Shown piece after piece: positions 51,327 to 60,322 of a DNA stretch of 60,457 bases. A program made the position numbers and the translations under genes. The stretch covers positions 1 to 60,457 of the forward strand of contig JAPMTR010000072.1 of NCBI GenBank assembly GCA_026552975.1. Reading direction: 5' to 3'. The notes below the pieces were generated by a model. That model searched no databases, was not told the origin of the DNA, and saw only the letters and a list, made by a program, of their open reading frames with translations. Within the stretch, counting starts at the first letter, position 1. Every line of letters begins with the position of its first letter. Source of the stretch: Candidatus Methanoperedens sp. Lineage in GTDB: Archaea > Halobacteriota > Methanosarcinia > Methanosarcinales > Methanoperedenaceae.

Positions 51327-51563
51327 CACTAATAACATGTCTTTTCATCCATAAATAGTGCCATTTTTTCAGAGATCAAAACTCAGGAACTGCCCGGGCA
51401 AAAAATCATAATCAACAGATATTATATATATCCATGCATGCAACAAGGCACCGATCAGGGAAAAACGGGTGTGCCTGTATTATCTGTAAATGACTGGGGT
51501 CCATGCAGTTGTATAGCGCTTATTAGAGAGATAGAATCGAAATTCGAAAAAATTGTGATAACA

Positions 51564-51722
51564 ATGAACAAAAATAAAAACTGGTCTAAATCAAAAAAAG
51601 CTGCCATAATCATAGCAATTGTAGCAGGCATATTAATTGCATATGTTGGTTTATTCCTTATTATTGCGTACAGCTCAAATTATGGCATGTATATAACACA
51701 ATGTAGCAATCTGGTGGAATGA
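51564..51722 (+). CDS. Small single-pass membrane protein of the surface operon
   Basis: A 52-residue protein: a basic N-terminus (N-K-N-K-N-W-S-K-S-K-K), one hydrophobic helix (about 13-36) and a short outer tail with one Cys. The frame is open upstream to 51438, but the sequence there does not look coding-like. A longer start is therefore not favoured. It ends just before the next secreted protein gene and probably shares its transcript. The role is unknown. Confidence 0.5.
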   Translation: MNKNKNWSKSKKAAIIIAIVAGILIAYVGLFLIIAYSSNYGMYITQCSNLVE

Positions 51723-51725
51723 AAT

Positions 51726-52361
51726 GTGATACAATTGAGTATTATTATAAAAGTGGTTGTTTTAGTTATGCTGTCCCTCAGTTTGCTTTCGGGCAGCGCA
51801 GACGCAGATTTTTCAAGCACATCTTCTTACAGGACAGCACCGGGAGACTTGATATCGCATGAGGACAAGCTTTACCTATGGGAGAAGGACGTTGAGATGG
51901 TTTCCAGGGAATGCGGAGAGAACAGGACTTTGCTTAAGGAAGGATATTTGTTTTTATACGATAACGTAACTCACAATTATAAGGAATCAATAAGTTCTGC
52001 AAATTTTTCTTTATATAAGAATGGTGAAATTGTAACACAATCGAATGTGAAAGAAGGAGATTTCTTCTATTACAATAAGACCATAGATGGCAATGAATAT
52101 ACAATTATTAAATTCAAAGTTGTTAACATCTTTAGTGCTGATGGAACATGTGGCGGTTATTGGGCTGTAATTCAATCATTTTCTCAATATTCAGATGGGA
52201 CAAACAAAACTGAAACACTGGCATCGAGTCCAACCCGGACACTGATGGCAGTTCCAACCGAAACCAGTGCGATAATCCCACCCGAAAAGACCTTCGGATT
52301 TGAGGCAGTTCTGGCAATATCAATACTTCTGGCAGTTTATTCAATAAGGGGAAAGAAATAA
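51726..52361 (+). CDS. Secreted protein with variant C-terminal sorting tail
   Basis: A 211-residue exported protein: a signal peptide (about 5-27, cut near S-A-D-A), then a beta-rich domain of about 140 residues with seven N-x-S/T-like sites and conserved Cys pairs. It has a Thr/Pro-rich spacer (about 165-188) and a tail E-K-T-F-G-F-E-A-V-L-A-I-S-I-L-L, ending in basic R-G-K-K. The tail pattern (short motif, hydrophobic helix, basic end) is that of archaeosortase substrates such as PGF-CTERM. Here, though, the motif lacks P-G-F. The start is a GTG. Its TAA overlaps the next gene as TAATG. Confidence 0.75.
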   Translation: MIQLSIIIKVVVLVMLSLSLLSGSADADFSSTSSYRTAPGDLISHEDKLYLWEKDVEMVSRECGENRTLLKEGYLFLYDNVTHNYKESISSANFSLYKNGEIVTQSNVKEGDFFYYNKTIDGNEYTIIKFKVVNIFSADGTCGGYWAVIQSFSQYSDGTNKTETLASSPTRTLMAVPTETSAIIPPEKTFGFEAVLAISILLAVYSIRGKK

Positions 52362-55300
52362 TGAATAAATACAACAGCATAACAATCGCATTGATCCTTC
52401 TGAGCTTTATACTAAGCTTAGCAGGAACCGTCTTTGCAGAATCGAGTGAACCATTCCCGGATGAGGAATGGAACAGGACTTATAACGTCCCGGCAATGGA
52501 CTATACTCACTGGATGGCGCAGACTTCAGAAGGAGGGTACATCATTATTGGAAGTGTGGACTATTTTTCACAATCCAAAGAATACATTATTGTTAAAACC
52601 GATGCAAAAGGGGATCAACAGTGGAGCGGGAAATTCAGAGAGGAGGACGAAGGCCGGCCAGGATATATGATGCAAATCTATATCATGCAGACATCTGACA
52701 GCGGATATCTCATCGCGGGAAGCACTGAGAATTTAACAACCGGGTCTTTGAATATCTGGATCAGGAAGCTGGATGCAGAAGGGAAAGAGCAATGGAAAAA
52801 GGATTTTCAGGAGAATAGACCATCCAGGCAGTTTTTCGGAGGGAATAATATCACGGATCGTTTTAATGAGGCTGACAGGTCTGTGAGGGAGACCCCTGAC
52901 GGCGGCTTCCTAATTCTTGGAAAGACAAATCATTGCCAGAATTGCACAATTGAAATAGAGCGCCCCATGGATATCTGGCTCATGAAGATCGATCCTAAAG
53001 GCAATGAGAAATGGAACAGGACGCTTGGGAGAACAGACCTGGAGGCTTACTCTTTCACCGTGACACCTGACGGTGGATTTGTCCTTGCATCGTCTGATCA
53101 TGATACAACATGGTTTAAAAAGTCAGATCAGAAGGGAAATGAATTGTGGAACAGGACATATGAAGGAATTGGAGGACGATTTGTCGTTATCCTGCAGGCA
53201 TCCAATGGCGGCGGGTACGCCGCAGCGATCGCAGACCCTTCAGGATCGCAAATAAGGCTCATAAAGACCGATCCTGATGGACTCAAGCAGTGGGAAAAGA
53301 CCTGTGGGGATAGTTCATTCCAATATCTCCAGAATACACAGGATGGAGGCTTTCTCTTATGGATATCAGAATGGCCTGACAGCAGGCTGCTGAAGGTGAA
53401 TCCAGATGGAAATGAGCAGTGGAGGAGTAATCTGAATGATTTTATAGTTTCATATGTGGAGCAAACAAAAGAAGGGGATTACCTGCTTGCAGCAACAAAA
53501 CTCTCAGATGATGTAATTCTAGGCTACACCGTTAGAAAACTTGACTCCCATGGAAATAAACTCTGGGAAAAAATCTTAAGAAATGAATTTTCATGGTCTT
53601 CGAGAATGGGAAAAACTATTGCACAGACTGATGATGGATTTGTTGTCATTGGGATAGGAAGCAACAGTGGTGATCTAAAGCTGATGAAGTTCAAAAACAG
53701 GGAAATTCCATTTGCAGTGTTCACCTATGAGCCTGAGTATCCGGGGGTGAACCAGACTGTAACATTTGATGCATCCGTGAGCAATGATCCGAACGGGAAT
53801 ATCACGAATTACAGATGGGATTTTGGAGATGGGAACATAACTGACACGACCGGGAAGAAAGTTACTCAATCATACGACAGGATCGGTGAGGCGACAGTGA
53901 AACTGACCGTAATGAATAACAACGGGAGAGTGAACTCCACATGGAAAAAAGTATTTGTCCATAAATTGATGGCACCTTTTGAGACAATGAATGTGACTTT
54001 TGGAAATTTTAGCGGTGCAAAATATGCACGGGAAACTTCTGACAGGGGATTTATCATTGCGGGGAGGAACGACTCGACCTACGAAGGATGGCTTGTAAAG
54101 ACCGATCAGGATGGAAAAGAGGAATGGAACTGGACTTTCAAGGGAATTGAAATAAAATCCCTCATCCAGACACAGGACGGCGGTTTCATGGCGGCGGGGG
54201 TAGACAACATTTCAGATATCCAGCTTATCAAAATAGATAAAACCGGAAATGAGGAATGGAACAGGCTCTTTAAGGGTAAAGGAACACCATATACGTCATT
54301 CGGGCTCATATTCGGAGAAAATGGCACCGTCGCACAGACGAATGATGGCGGTTATATTGTCGCCGGAATTAATAGGTCGGACGATACGGATTTAAATTCA
54401 AATATATATGATGCCTGGCTTCTTAAGACCGATCCCCAGGGGAACGAGGAATGGAGCAGGATATTAAGAGGAAATGAGACCGGACAAAATATATTATCAA
54501 GCGTTCAGGAGACATCGGATGGCGGTTATATCGTGACCGGAACATGGTGGAATTATTACGGTCATACAGATCCATCTGTAAGGCTTATAAAAACCGATCA
54601 AAAGGGTAATGAAAAATGGGCATGGACCAACATATCCCAAGTTAATTATGCCGGTACTGGTCTTCAAACTTCAGACGGTGGTTTCGTAATGATGGGTACG
54701 TCAAGTTATCTGAATCAATCCAGCCTGGATCCTTATACAGGTTTTGGATGGGACACAGATATATGGCTCCTGAAAACCGATGCCAGGGGAATTGAGCAGT
54801 GGAGAAAGAGCAACAGGGTAAAAAGTATTGTGCCGGAAGCATCTTTTTCTGCGACCGCGACTCAGGACGGAGGTTATATTTATTCTGTAATAGTGCAGGA
54901 ACGTCCTGAGAATGACTATGAGAATGCTGATATCTATGAAGAAATCTACAGTGTAAAGTTCGTTAAATTAGATCCTGATGGGAACATCGAGTGGCAGAAA
55001 AGAGATGAGGGATATTCTATCAAACCGACATCTGACGGGGGGTATGTGACGGCGAGAGGGTTCCAGCTTGTTAAGTTCGGGGGAGTCAGGCATGAGCCAT
55101 TGCAGTCTGGAATAGTACCGGAAACACCAATAGCAAGACAAATACAAACTCCCAGGGCAGTTTCAAATGAAACCCAGACTGTAACCCCTCTCGAAAAGAC
55201 TGCCGGATTTGAGGCAATTATTTCAATTACGATAATTCTGGCAGTATATTCATTTGGGCGGATTAAAATAAATAAAAATAAGCCCGGAGATGTTGTATGA
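52361..55300 (+). CDS. Large secreted beta-propeller-like repeat protein with PKD domain and variant sorting tail
   Basis: A 979-residue surface protein. A signal peptide (about 1-27, cut after A-G-T-V-F-A) precedes about fourteen repeats of 50-60 residues. Each repeat has D-G-G-Y/F-(I/V)-x-x-G and I-K-T-D-x-x-G-N-E-x-W-N-R-T, as in archaeal surface propellers. A PKD domain (about 452-535; V-T-F-D-A-S-V-S-N-D-P-N-G, then Y-R-W-D-F-G-D-G) interrupts them. After the second repeat set, a Thr-rich spacer leads to a tail L-E-K-T-A-G-F-E-A-I-I-S-I-T and a basic end. The tail matches that of the preceding gene. A role in the cell surface or adhesion is inferred; no enzyme motif is seen. Confidence 0.85.
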   Translation: MNKYNSITIALILLSFILSLAGTVFAESSEPFPDEEWNRTYNVPAMDYTHWMAQTSEGGYIIIGSVDYFSQSKEYIIVKTDAKGDQQWSGKFREEDEGRPGYMMQIYIMQTSDSGYLIAGSTENLTTGSLNIWIRKLDAEGKEQWKKDFQENRPSRQFFGGNNITDRFNEADRSVRETPDGGFLILGKTNHCQNCTIEIERPMDIWLMKIDPKGNEKWNRTLGRTDLEAYSFTVTPDGGFVLASSDHDTTWFKKSDQKGNELWNRTYEGIGGRFVVILQASNGGGYAAAIADPSGSQIRLIKTDPDGLKQWEKTCGDSSFQYLQNTQDGGFLLWISEWPDSRLLKVNPDGNEQWRSNLNDFIVSYVEQTKEGDYLLAATKLSDDVILGYTVRKLDSHGNKLWEKILRNEFSWSSRMGKTIAQTDDGFVVIGIGSNSGDLKLMKFKNREIPFAVFTYEPEYPGVNQTVTFDASVSNDPNGNITNYRWDFGDGNITDTTGKKVTQSYDRIGEATVKLTVMNNNGRVNSTWKKVFVHKLMAPFETMNVTFGNFSGAKYARETSDRGFIIAGRNDSTYEGWLVKTDQDGKEEWNWTFKGIEIKSLIQTQDGGFMAAGVDNISDIQLIKIDKTGNEEWNRLFKGKGTPYTSFGLIFGENGTVAQTNDGGYIVAGINRSDDTDLNSNIYDAWLLKTDPQGNEEWSRILRGNETGQNILSSVQETSDGGYIVTGTWWNYYGHTDPSVRLIKTDQKGNEKWAWTNISQVNYAGTGLQTSDGGFVMMGTSSYLNQSSLDPYTGFGWDTDIWLLKTDARGIEQWRKSNRVKSIVPEASFSATATQDGGYIYSVIVQERPENDYENADIYEEIYSVKFVKLDPDGNIEWQKRDEGYSIKPTSDGGYVTARGFQLVKFGGVRHEPLQSGIVPETPIARQIQTPRAVSNETQTVTPLEKTAGFEAIISITIILAVYSFGRIKINKNKPGDVV

Positions 55301-56238
55301 ATAGTTTAAGAGTCGAAAAAAGTGATATAACTGGAAATATGAATGATTTGAAGCTGTTTTTATTGTGCATTTCATCCAGCGCTATAGGTTTTGGTTTAAT
55401 TGGCATTCTGCCTTATGAAATACCATTATTTCTAAGAGTATTGATAGCTTTCCTTTTTCTTGGAATACCTTTGCTGGACCCTAAAAAGACAGTTATTTTT
55501 GGCATTGCTGGGGGAATGGGCTTTTTCATTAAAGATTACATCTTCTGGGATTTGTTCAGTTTTAAATGGAATGATAATGAAATATACATTCCATTATTTT
55601 CTGGAATTATGATAGGGACATTTCTAAGCGTTGCTTTATGGAACAGGAAAGCTATTAAAATATTTCCATTAACTGGTTCTCTTGCTTATATATTTAGCTT
55701 TAGTATTTTGGGAGCTGGAATAATATTTGGTGCGGGTATGTATCTTTACCTCTTATCTATAAAAAAAATACCATCTTCACTACGAAATATTCTAAAGATT
55801 TGTGGAATTTTATTAATATGCATTCTTGGCGTTTTTATGATTATAGGAAATATAGTTACAATGGGGCATCCGCCTTATGTGGGAAATATTGTGGCGTCCG
55901 TTGGTGAAGTAGTAGAGAAGGAAGGAATAAAAATAGCAGTTACAAATTATACATTTTTTCAGAATAATACTGGAAGAGTACTGAAAGCTGGCATTATGAT
56001 TCAGAGTCCTTTCGATGTAAATAGTCTCAGGTTACATTTGATGTATAGGCAGGATGAACATATCGGATATGAAATTACTGAAATTTGGGGACATTTGGAG
56101 AATATCGGATCAAATACAACTACCTTTTCCCTTTCTTTTGAGAATCTGCCAGAGCATTTACGCAAAAAGGATTTTGCAGTTGTATGGGAGATATGGACTG
56201 ATAGGGGTATTGAGTACGTAATATGGCGAACAAATTGA
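55297..56238 (+). CDS. Multi-pass membrane protein with extracytoplasmic domain, unknown
   Basis: A 313-residue protein with about seven transmembrane helices in the first 195 residues (I-L-L/F-L-L-C-I-S-S, I-F-G-I-A-G-G-M-G-F-F-I-K-D-Y and others). A beta-rich outer domain of about 115 residues follows. Its start overlaps the stop of the large repeat protein by four bases, so it is translated with it. It could act in placing or sensing the surface protein. No family is recognised. Confidence 0.7.
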   Translation: MNSLRVEKSDITGNMNDLKLFLLCISSSAIGFGLIGILPYEIPLFLRVLIAFLFLGIPLLDPKKTVIFGIAGGMGFFIKDYIFWDLFSFKWNDNEIYIPLFSGIMIGTFLSVALWNRKAIKIFPLTGSLAYIFSFSILGAGIIFGAGMYLYLLSIKKIPSSLRNILKICGILLICILGVFMIIGNIVTMGHPPYVGNIVASVGEVVEKEGIKIAVTNYTFFQNNTGRVLKAGIMIQSPFDVNSLRLHLMYRQDEHIGYEITEIWGHLENIGSNTTTFSLSFENLPEHLRKKDFAVVWEIWTDRGIEYVIWRTN

Positions 56239-56260
56239 AATTGGGGATATGGAATTACAC

Positions 56261-56380
56261 ATGGCAAAAAACAAGTTTTTGTTCATTCTGTCAATTGCTG
56301 CGATCCTTCTGGTGGCATCTGTCGTGGTGTATATGAAGAAAACGCAGCCACAATTTCAGGCTGTTCTTTTAACTCATTAG
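56261..56380 (+). pseudogene. Truncated signal-anchored protein start
   Basis: A 39-codon frame whose first 26 residues (M-A-K-N-K-F-L-F-I-L-S-I-A-A-I-L-L-V-A-S) form a perfect signal anchor. From about 56340 it runs antisense through a different, recognisable minus-strand coding sequence and then stops. It looks like the first exon-sized piece of an exported protein joined to foreign sequence. It follows the 55297 gene by 22 bases. Confidence 0.45.
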
Positions 56381-56515
56381 CGGTTATTTCAAAGTATGTA
56401 CCGTTGCCAATACTCTCAAATTTCTTAATAACTATATCTCCCCATAATCCTCGACACTTACAGATATAATAACAATAATTACAATTATCAAATAAATCAA
56501 CCAACTTTTTTTCAT
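56283..56515 (-). pseudogene. Frameshifted small membrane-anchored protein
   Basis: From ATG 56515 the minus strand encodes a signal-anchor (M-K-K-S-W-L-I-Y-L-I-I-V-I-I-V-I-I) and V-E-D-Y-G, then stops. In the next frame the protein goes on with D-I-V-I-K-K-F-E-S-I-G-N-G-T-Y-F-E-I-T-A-N-E-L-K, a pattern I have seen in small methanogen proteins of unknown role. One lost or added base near 56440 explains the break. The last 20 codons (56283-56340) lie antisense to the signal anchor of the plus-strand fragment and look foreign. It is preceded by another small membrane protein gene. Confidence 0.55.
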
Positions 56516-56520
56516 TTTGC

Positions 56521-56838
56521 TTACGTCCATCCATAAACTTTAACTTCATCAGGTAATCTCTTCCATGCCCAAAGTAAAATTATGGACGCAGGAATTAATC
56601 CTAATGCAAAAACGATAACAGTGTGCCGTTGTGTATTTATATATATTGACATTATTGAATTAAATAGAAACACTATAAGTAATGCCATTAAGCCACCAAA
56701 GATATTTCCTGTTGCTCTCCAGACCCCCCAACCACTCATAAATGGGTGAACGAGGACTAAAGCAACAATCCACCTGTATAAACGGCATTTTTCTTCTTTT
56801 TTATATCCATATACTGTTGTCACGTACCAAACAACCAT
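56521..56838 (-). CDS. Small membrane protein, unknown
   Basis: A 105-residue protein with three hydrophobic segments (about 22-40, 46-65 and 76-93), with a Cys/Lys-rich N-terminal part (Y-G-Y-K-K-E-E-K-C-R-L-Y-R-W). It ends D-E-V-K-V-Y-G-W-T, just five bases before the start of the frameshifted gene, so the two probably formed a transcript. The ATG 56836-56838 is used; a GTG three codons upstream is possible. No family recognised. Confidence 0.55.
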   Translation of the reverse strand: MVVWYVTTVYGYKKEEKCRLYRWIVALVLVHPFMSGWGVWRATGNIFGGLMALLIVFLFNSIMSIYINTQRHTVIVFALGLIPASIILLWAWKRLPDEVKVYGWT

Positions 56839-56974
56839 TTGCGGCACGACACTGAAAAAAAGGCAGAAGGTTTTAAAACATACAATACTCCTGCTGCAAT
56901 TCCAACTAAAATTTTTAGATTTGTTCCAGAGATATTTTTCAAATTTTATCCATCACTTTATCTTCATCGTTATA

Positions 56975-56995
56975 CCCCACAGCTCTGTTGTGGGG
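56975..56995. terminator. Strong GC hairpin downstream of the lipoprotein gene
   Basis: CCCCACA (56975-56981), a seven-base loop, and TGTGGGG (56989-56995) form a perfect seven-base-pair GC-rich stem five bases past the stop of the minus-strand lipoprotein gene. There is no T tract. It could protect or end the mRNA, or be the terminal hairpin of a lost IS200/IS605-type element. Flanking sequence gives no further sign of such an element. Confidence 0.45.
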
Positions 56996-56999
56996 AGCT

Positions 57000-57581
57000 T
57001 CATTTAACATTAAATGAATTCACAACATGGTCAAAGATGATTTCGGATGCTTTAAATGAAGTTTCGTTATCAGCCCCACCATAATCGAATTCATAAGCCA
57101 TGCCACCAATAATAAATATTGCCATTTTTGATTTAGTACCGGAGTCGTCACGTGTTATTTCATACCCTTTAAGGTTATTCAGATTAAGGTCATTTTCATT
57201 TGTTATAGACTCTTTAAATGCTTCTTGCCATACACTTTTTGCTTCATTTGTATCTTTCCAAATAGATGTTTTTACTATGATAGTAATGCTCGTTGCTTCG
57301 GATGGTTTGGTAAACATATCCACTTTTTTAACGCCATTCGTGTATGAAAATTCATCCGGGCTGTGCATTTCCCACGTTTCGGGATACTCAAAGCCATAAT
57401 TAAGGTTATTATCAAAACTCTGAATGTATCCTTGTGATACGGGAGTGGTCGAGAGTGGAGGTATTGGCGATCCTGAGTTCTGTAGTTCTGGGTTCTGTAC
57501 GCATCCGCTCATCAAAACAATTCCAACAACTCCTATTAACGAGAGTATGGATACACACCACTTTTTTGTATTTATTTTCAT
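57000..57581 (-). CDS. Lipoprotein with PsbP-like domain
   Basis: A 193-residue exported lipoprotein. The start is taken at M-K-I-N-T-K-K-W because a signal peptide with lipobox L-M-S-G-C follows at about 27-31; the upstream open stretch has no such feature. After a Pro/Ser-rich linker comes a domain beginning L-N-Y-G-F-E-Y-P-E-T-W-E-M-H, then I-T-I-I-V-K-T and later Y-E-F-D-Y, typical of archaeal PsbP/MOG1-like lipoproteins. The role is unknown. It probably sits outside the membrane. Confidence 0.75.
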   Translation of the reverse strand: MKINTKKWCVSILSLIGVVGIVLMSGCVQNPELQNSGSPIPPLSTTPVSQGYIQSFDNNLNYGFEYPETWEMHSPDEFSYTNGVKKVDMFTKPSEATSITIIVKTSIWKDTNEAKSVWQEAFKESITNENDLNLNNLKGYEITRDDSGTKSKMAIFIIGGMAYEFDYGGADNETSFKASEIIFDHVVNSFNVK

Positions 57582-57761
57582 AATTAATCCAAAACAATAG
57601 AGGAGGTGAATTTTTTGCATTAATATCTTTGTCTCTCCTTTCCAATGCAGGAAAGTGTTTATAATAACTATTCCATCCATATCTCGCTGATAATACTTTA
57701 TCTTCGTTTTCATTGTATTTCCGGCTGCGTGAGCCGATTTGTTGAGATTTAGTAGAGGGAA

Positions 57762-58187
57762 TTATCCGGCTATTTTTCCTATATGCATCTTTCCGTTATT
57801 ATCAATCTCAATATGCGCCGAACTCCATGTGTCCATTACTTCTTGATATGTCTCAATAACATTACCATCTAATGTAATTATAAATGTGTAGTTCCCATTT
57901 GGAAATACTCTATCTTTATCTTGTACATCTTTCCAACCAGTTTCAGGATAGAAAAATGTCTGCGAAGGTCCTAAATCGTAGGTTTCATTGAGAATTAATT
58001 TATTTGTTGAATCAAATACTTGAACATTTATATTGTGGTTAGCATAGTCCATATTATTGATCCCAAAAACTTCAAAAGGGACACCCATCATGAAAAGTGG
58101 AATATATGCAATAATTCCCTTTATAATCAGCAAGACTGCAATCAATATTATTATTCCAATAATTATCTTTTTTCTTGTCTGTATCAT
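57762..58187 (-). CDS. Membrane-anchored beta-sandwich protein, unknown
   Basis: A 141-residue protein: a basic start (M-I-Q-T-R-K-K), one transmembrane helix (about 8-33) and a soluble beta-rich domain of about 105 residues. The domain contains N-H-N-I-N-V-Q-V-F-D and G-N-Y-T-F-I-I-T-L-D-G-N, like an immunoglobulin-type outer domain. No catalytic motif is seen. It is divergent from the TolB-like gene and follows no operon. Confidence 0.6.
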   Translation of the reverse strand: MIQTRKKIIIGIIILIAVLLIIKGIIAYIPLFMMGVPFEVFGINNMDYANHNINVQVFDSTNKLILNETYDLGPSQTFFYPETGWKDVQDKDRVFPNGNYTFIITLDGNVIETYQEVMDTWSSAHIEIDNNGKMHIGKIAG

Positions 58188-58418
58188 ATATTTCTAAACG
58201 TGGTGTAACACTTATTTAAATCCTTCTTCGATAAAATATCTCTCGAAAACATTGACCATGAAAGGTTTATAGAGATATTATCTACCTATAAAAGAATATA
58301 AATCGGAAAGTAAAGTATTGAAATACAATATGGGATAAATAAAGGTGATGGTGGATGTACTACATAACCAAAAATTCTATTGAGAGAAATAAAGGAAAAT
58401 TGCAAGAGGTCGTTTTGA

Positions 58419-60089
58419 ATGATCCTGAATAATAAAAAAGGAATTACTTGCATAATAATAGTAATTACGGTTCTGGCAGTTATAGGAATTACAGGATGTT
58501 TAGAAGAAAATAATGAATTACAGAAGATGTATAAATCAGAGGCACTGGCAAACACTTCTCTCGATGAACATTCTCCTGTGTGGAGCCCCGATGGGAGCAA
58601 GATATTTTTCAAGTTGACTGAGTCGATCAAGGCAGATGGCTACATTAGAGGAGATACCTGGATTTACAGAGTAAACACAGACGGAAGCCAAATAGAAAAG
58701 TTGGTAAAGATTGAGGAGCATCCTGATTCTATATCCAACATCGTCCTTAGTCCGGATATGAAAAATGTGTTTTATGTGAAAGAGATAATTAAGACTAACA
58801 CTGTACTGGGAATTGCCTGGAAAGATCCAAAAGTAAGAGAAGAAGTAGAAGCTTTAGCGCATGAATATCCTGTTGGCAGTATTGATATAGATGATAAGAA
58901 AAGAATAGGAATAACTGACAATCTGGCCAATGTGGTAATGACAGCAGTAATGACGACAAACTCTGGAGATTCTAGCAAGTTGAGAACGGAAGGACAGGCT
59001 TTAGATATCTATATTGACCTGAGAAATGAGACTGTAACCAAAGTAGATCGAATCGAAAAAGCAAAAGTTCCTGAGGGCGAAAAGCCAAAAATGATCTGGC
59101 AAATTTACATGGTGGATATAGACGGCAAAAATCAAATAAAAATTGCGGAACTTCCTCTTGAGGATGAGTATGTTGATGACCTGAGTTATATAGGAGGTAC
59201 CCAGGCAGAAATGTATCAGATGCTTTCCTGGGATCCAGAAAGGACAAAAATAATTTTCTCTAAACTGGAAGCAACAGGCTACGTATGGGTATGGAAAAAA
59301 GAAGAAAAGAAATGGATGAGATACAAAGTTGGAACTGAACCGTCTGTACCTGTTGTGCAATCCGAGATAGGAGAGATGAAGTTAATTGCCAGGGAACACG
59401 AGAGAACCGCCTGGGCATGGGATTTTAAAGATAATGAGTTGAAATTCATTGGTCATTTGAGTTATGGTATCGTACATCGCTTAGGTAAGGAAGAAGTTGT
59501 ATGGAGTGATGATGGTAAATATGTAGTTTTATCTTTTGTTGAACTTTCAGAAGCAGGAGCTACTGAGCAGATTTTTGTGATCGACACAGAAAAAGGAGAG
59601 AGTAAGAAATTGACATCTTTTGTTGGTTCTAATACTAACCCTAAATGGAGTCGTGATAGAAAGAAGATAACGTATGCAAGAATGCAACCTGAATACAAAT
59701 GGTCGCCTTATATCCCCGATAGCAGTAAAGGTTATGATGTCTGGATGATAAATATCGATGGAAGTAATGAAAAACAATTGACAGATATCCCGAACAACAG
59801 TGAAGAGGGATGGCTGAGCCCGGATGGGTCTAAGGTAATATATTCTTCCTATAGAAAGAGTTCTATAAATGTAGACGAAACTCAAAAAATTGAGATATGG
59901 ATGATGAATGTAGATGGAAGCGATAGAAAACTGCTTGAAAAAGTTAATGCCGGGGGAATCGAGAGCATTGAGTGGAATCCTGATGGATCAAAGATAGCTT
60001 TTGTGACATGGATATTAAGGAGTTATGGCTTTGACCGTGACATATACGTGATGGATTTGTCTTCCACTGCAAAGGAGAGAATATCATGA
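58419..60089 (+). CDS. TolB-like beta-propeller lipoprotein
   Basis: A 556-residue exported lipoprotein. The signal peptide ends at lipobox I-T-G-C (about residue 27). Repeats of the TolB/WD40-like PD40 type follow: H-S-P-V-W-S-P-D-G-S-K-I-F-F (about 48-61), T-N-P-K-W-S-R-D-R-K-K-I, L-S-P-D-G-S-K-V-I-Y-S and I-E-W-N-P-D-G-S-K-I-A-F-V. These form a six- or seven-bladed propeller, probably binding proteins or carbohydrate at the cell surface. A GAGG about 14 bases upstream is far from the ATG. Confidence 0.85.
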   Translation: MILNNKKGITCIIIVITVLAVIGITGCLEENNELQKMYKSEALANTSLDEHSPVWSPDGSKIFFKLTESIKADGYIRGDTWIYRVNTDGSQIEKLVKIEEHPDSISNIVLSPDMKNVFYVKEIIKTNTVLGIAWKDPKVREEVEALAHEYPVGSIDIDDKKRIGITDNLANVVMTAVMTTNSGDSSKLRTEGQALDIYIDLRNETVTKVDRIEKAKVPEGEKPKMIWQIYMVDIDGKNQIKIAELPLEDEYVDDLSYIGGTQAEMYQMLSWDPERTKIIFSKLEATGYVWVWKKEEKKWMRYKVGTEPSVPVVQSEIGEMKLIAREHERTAWAWDFKDNELKFIGHLSYGIVHRLGKEEVVWSDDGKYVVLSFVELSEAGATEQIFVIDTEKGESKKLTSFVGSNTNPKWSRDRKKITYARMQPEYKWSPYIPDSSKGYDVWMINIDGSNEKQLTDIPNNSEEGWLSPDGSKVIYSSYRKSSINVDETQKIEIWMMNVDGSDRKLLEKVNAGGIESIEWNPDGSKIAFVTWILRSYGFDRDIYVMDLSSTAKERIS

Positions 60090-60247
60090 AGCGATATATC
60101 ATGTTAAAGTGTATCCATCGCCCACGTCCCATGCCCCAGTTCCTGAACGCTTGATCTCTTTTGATGTTGATGTTTGAGAATCTGGATTAATGTTGAAAAT
60201 CAGTACTGTGATTTTTTGATTACCCTGAGGGAAAAGAGGTGTCGATT

Positions 60248-60322
60248 ATGTCGCTTGGAAATAAAATTAAACAGTTACGGCAGGAAAAAGGCTGGTCGCA
60301 GGATGAGCTTGCTTATTCATAG
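60248..60322 (+). pseudogene. Cut-off XRE-family regulator
   Basis: A 24-codon frame: M-S-L-G-N-K-I-K-Q-L-R-Q-E-K-G-W-S-Q-D-E-L-A-Y-S. This is the first helix and turn of an XRE/Cro-type helix-turn-helix regulator, and it stops inside the second helix. The break point coincides with the arms of a 12-base inverted repeat, which includes part of the coding sequence. Confidence 0.75.
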
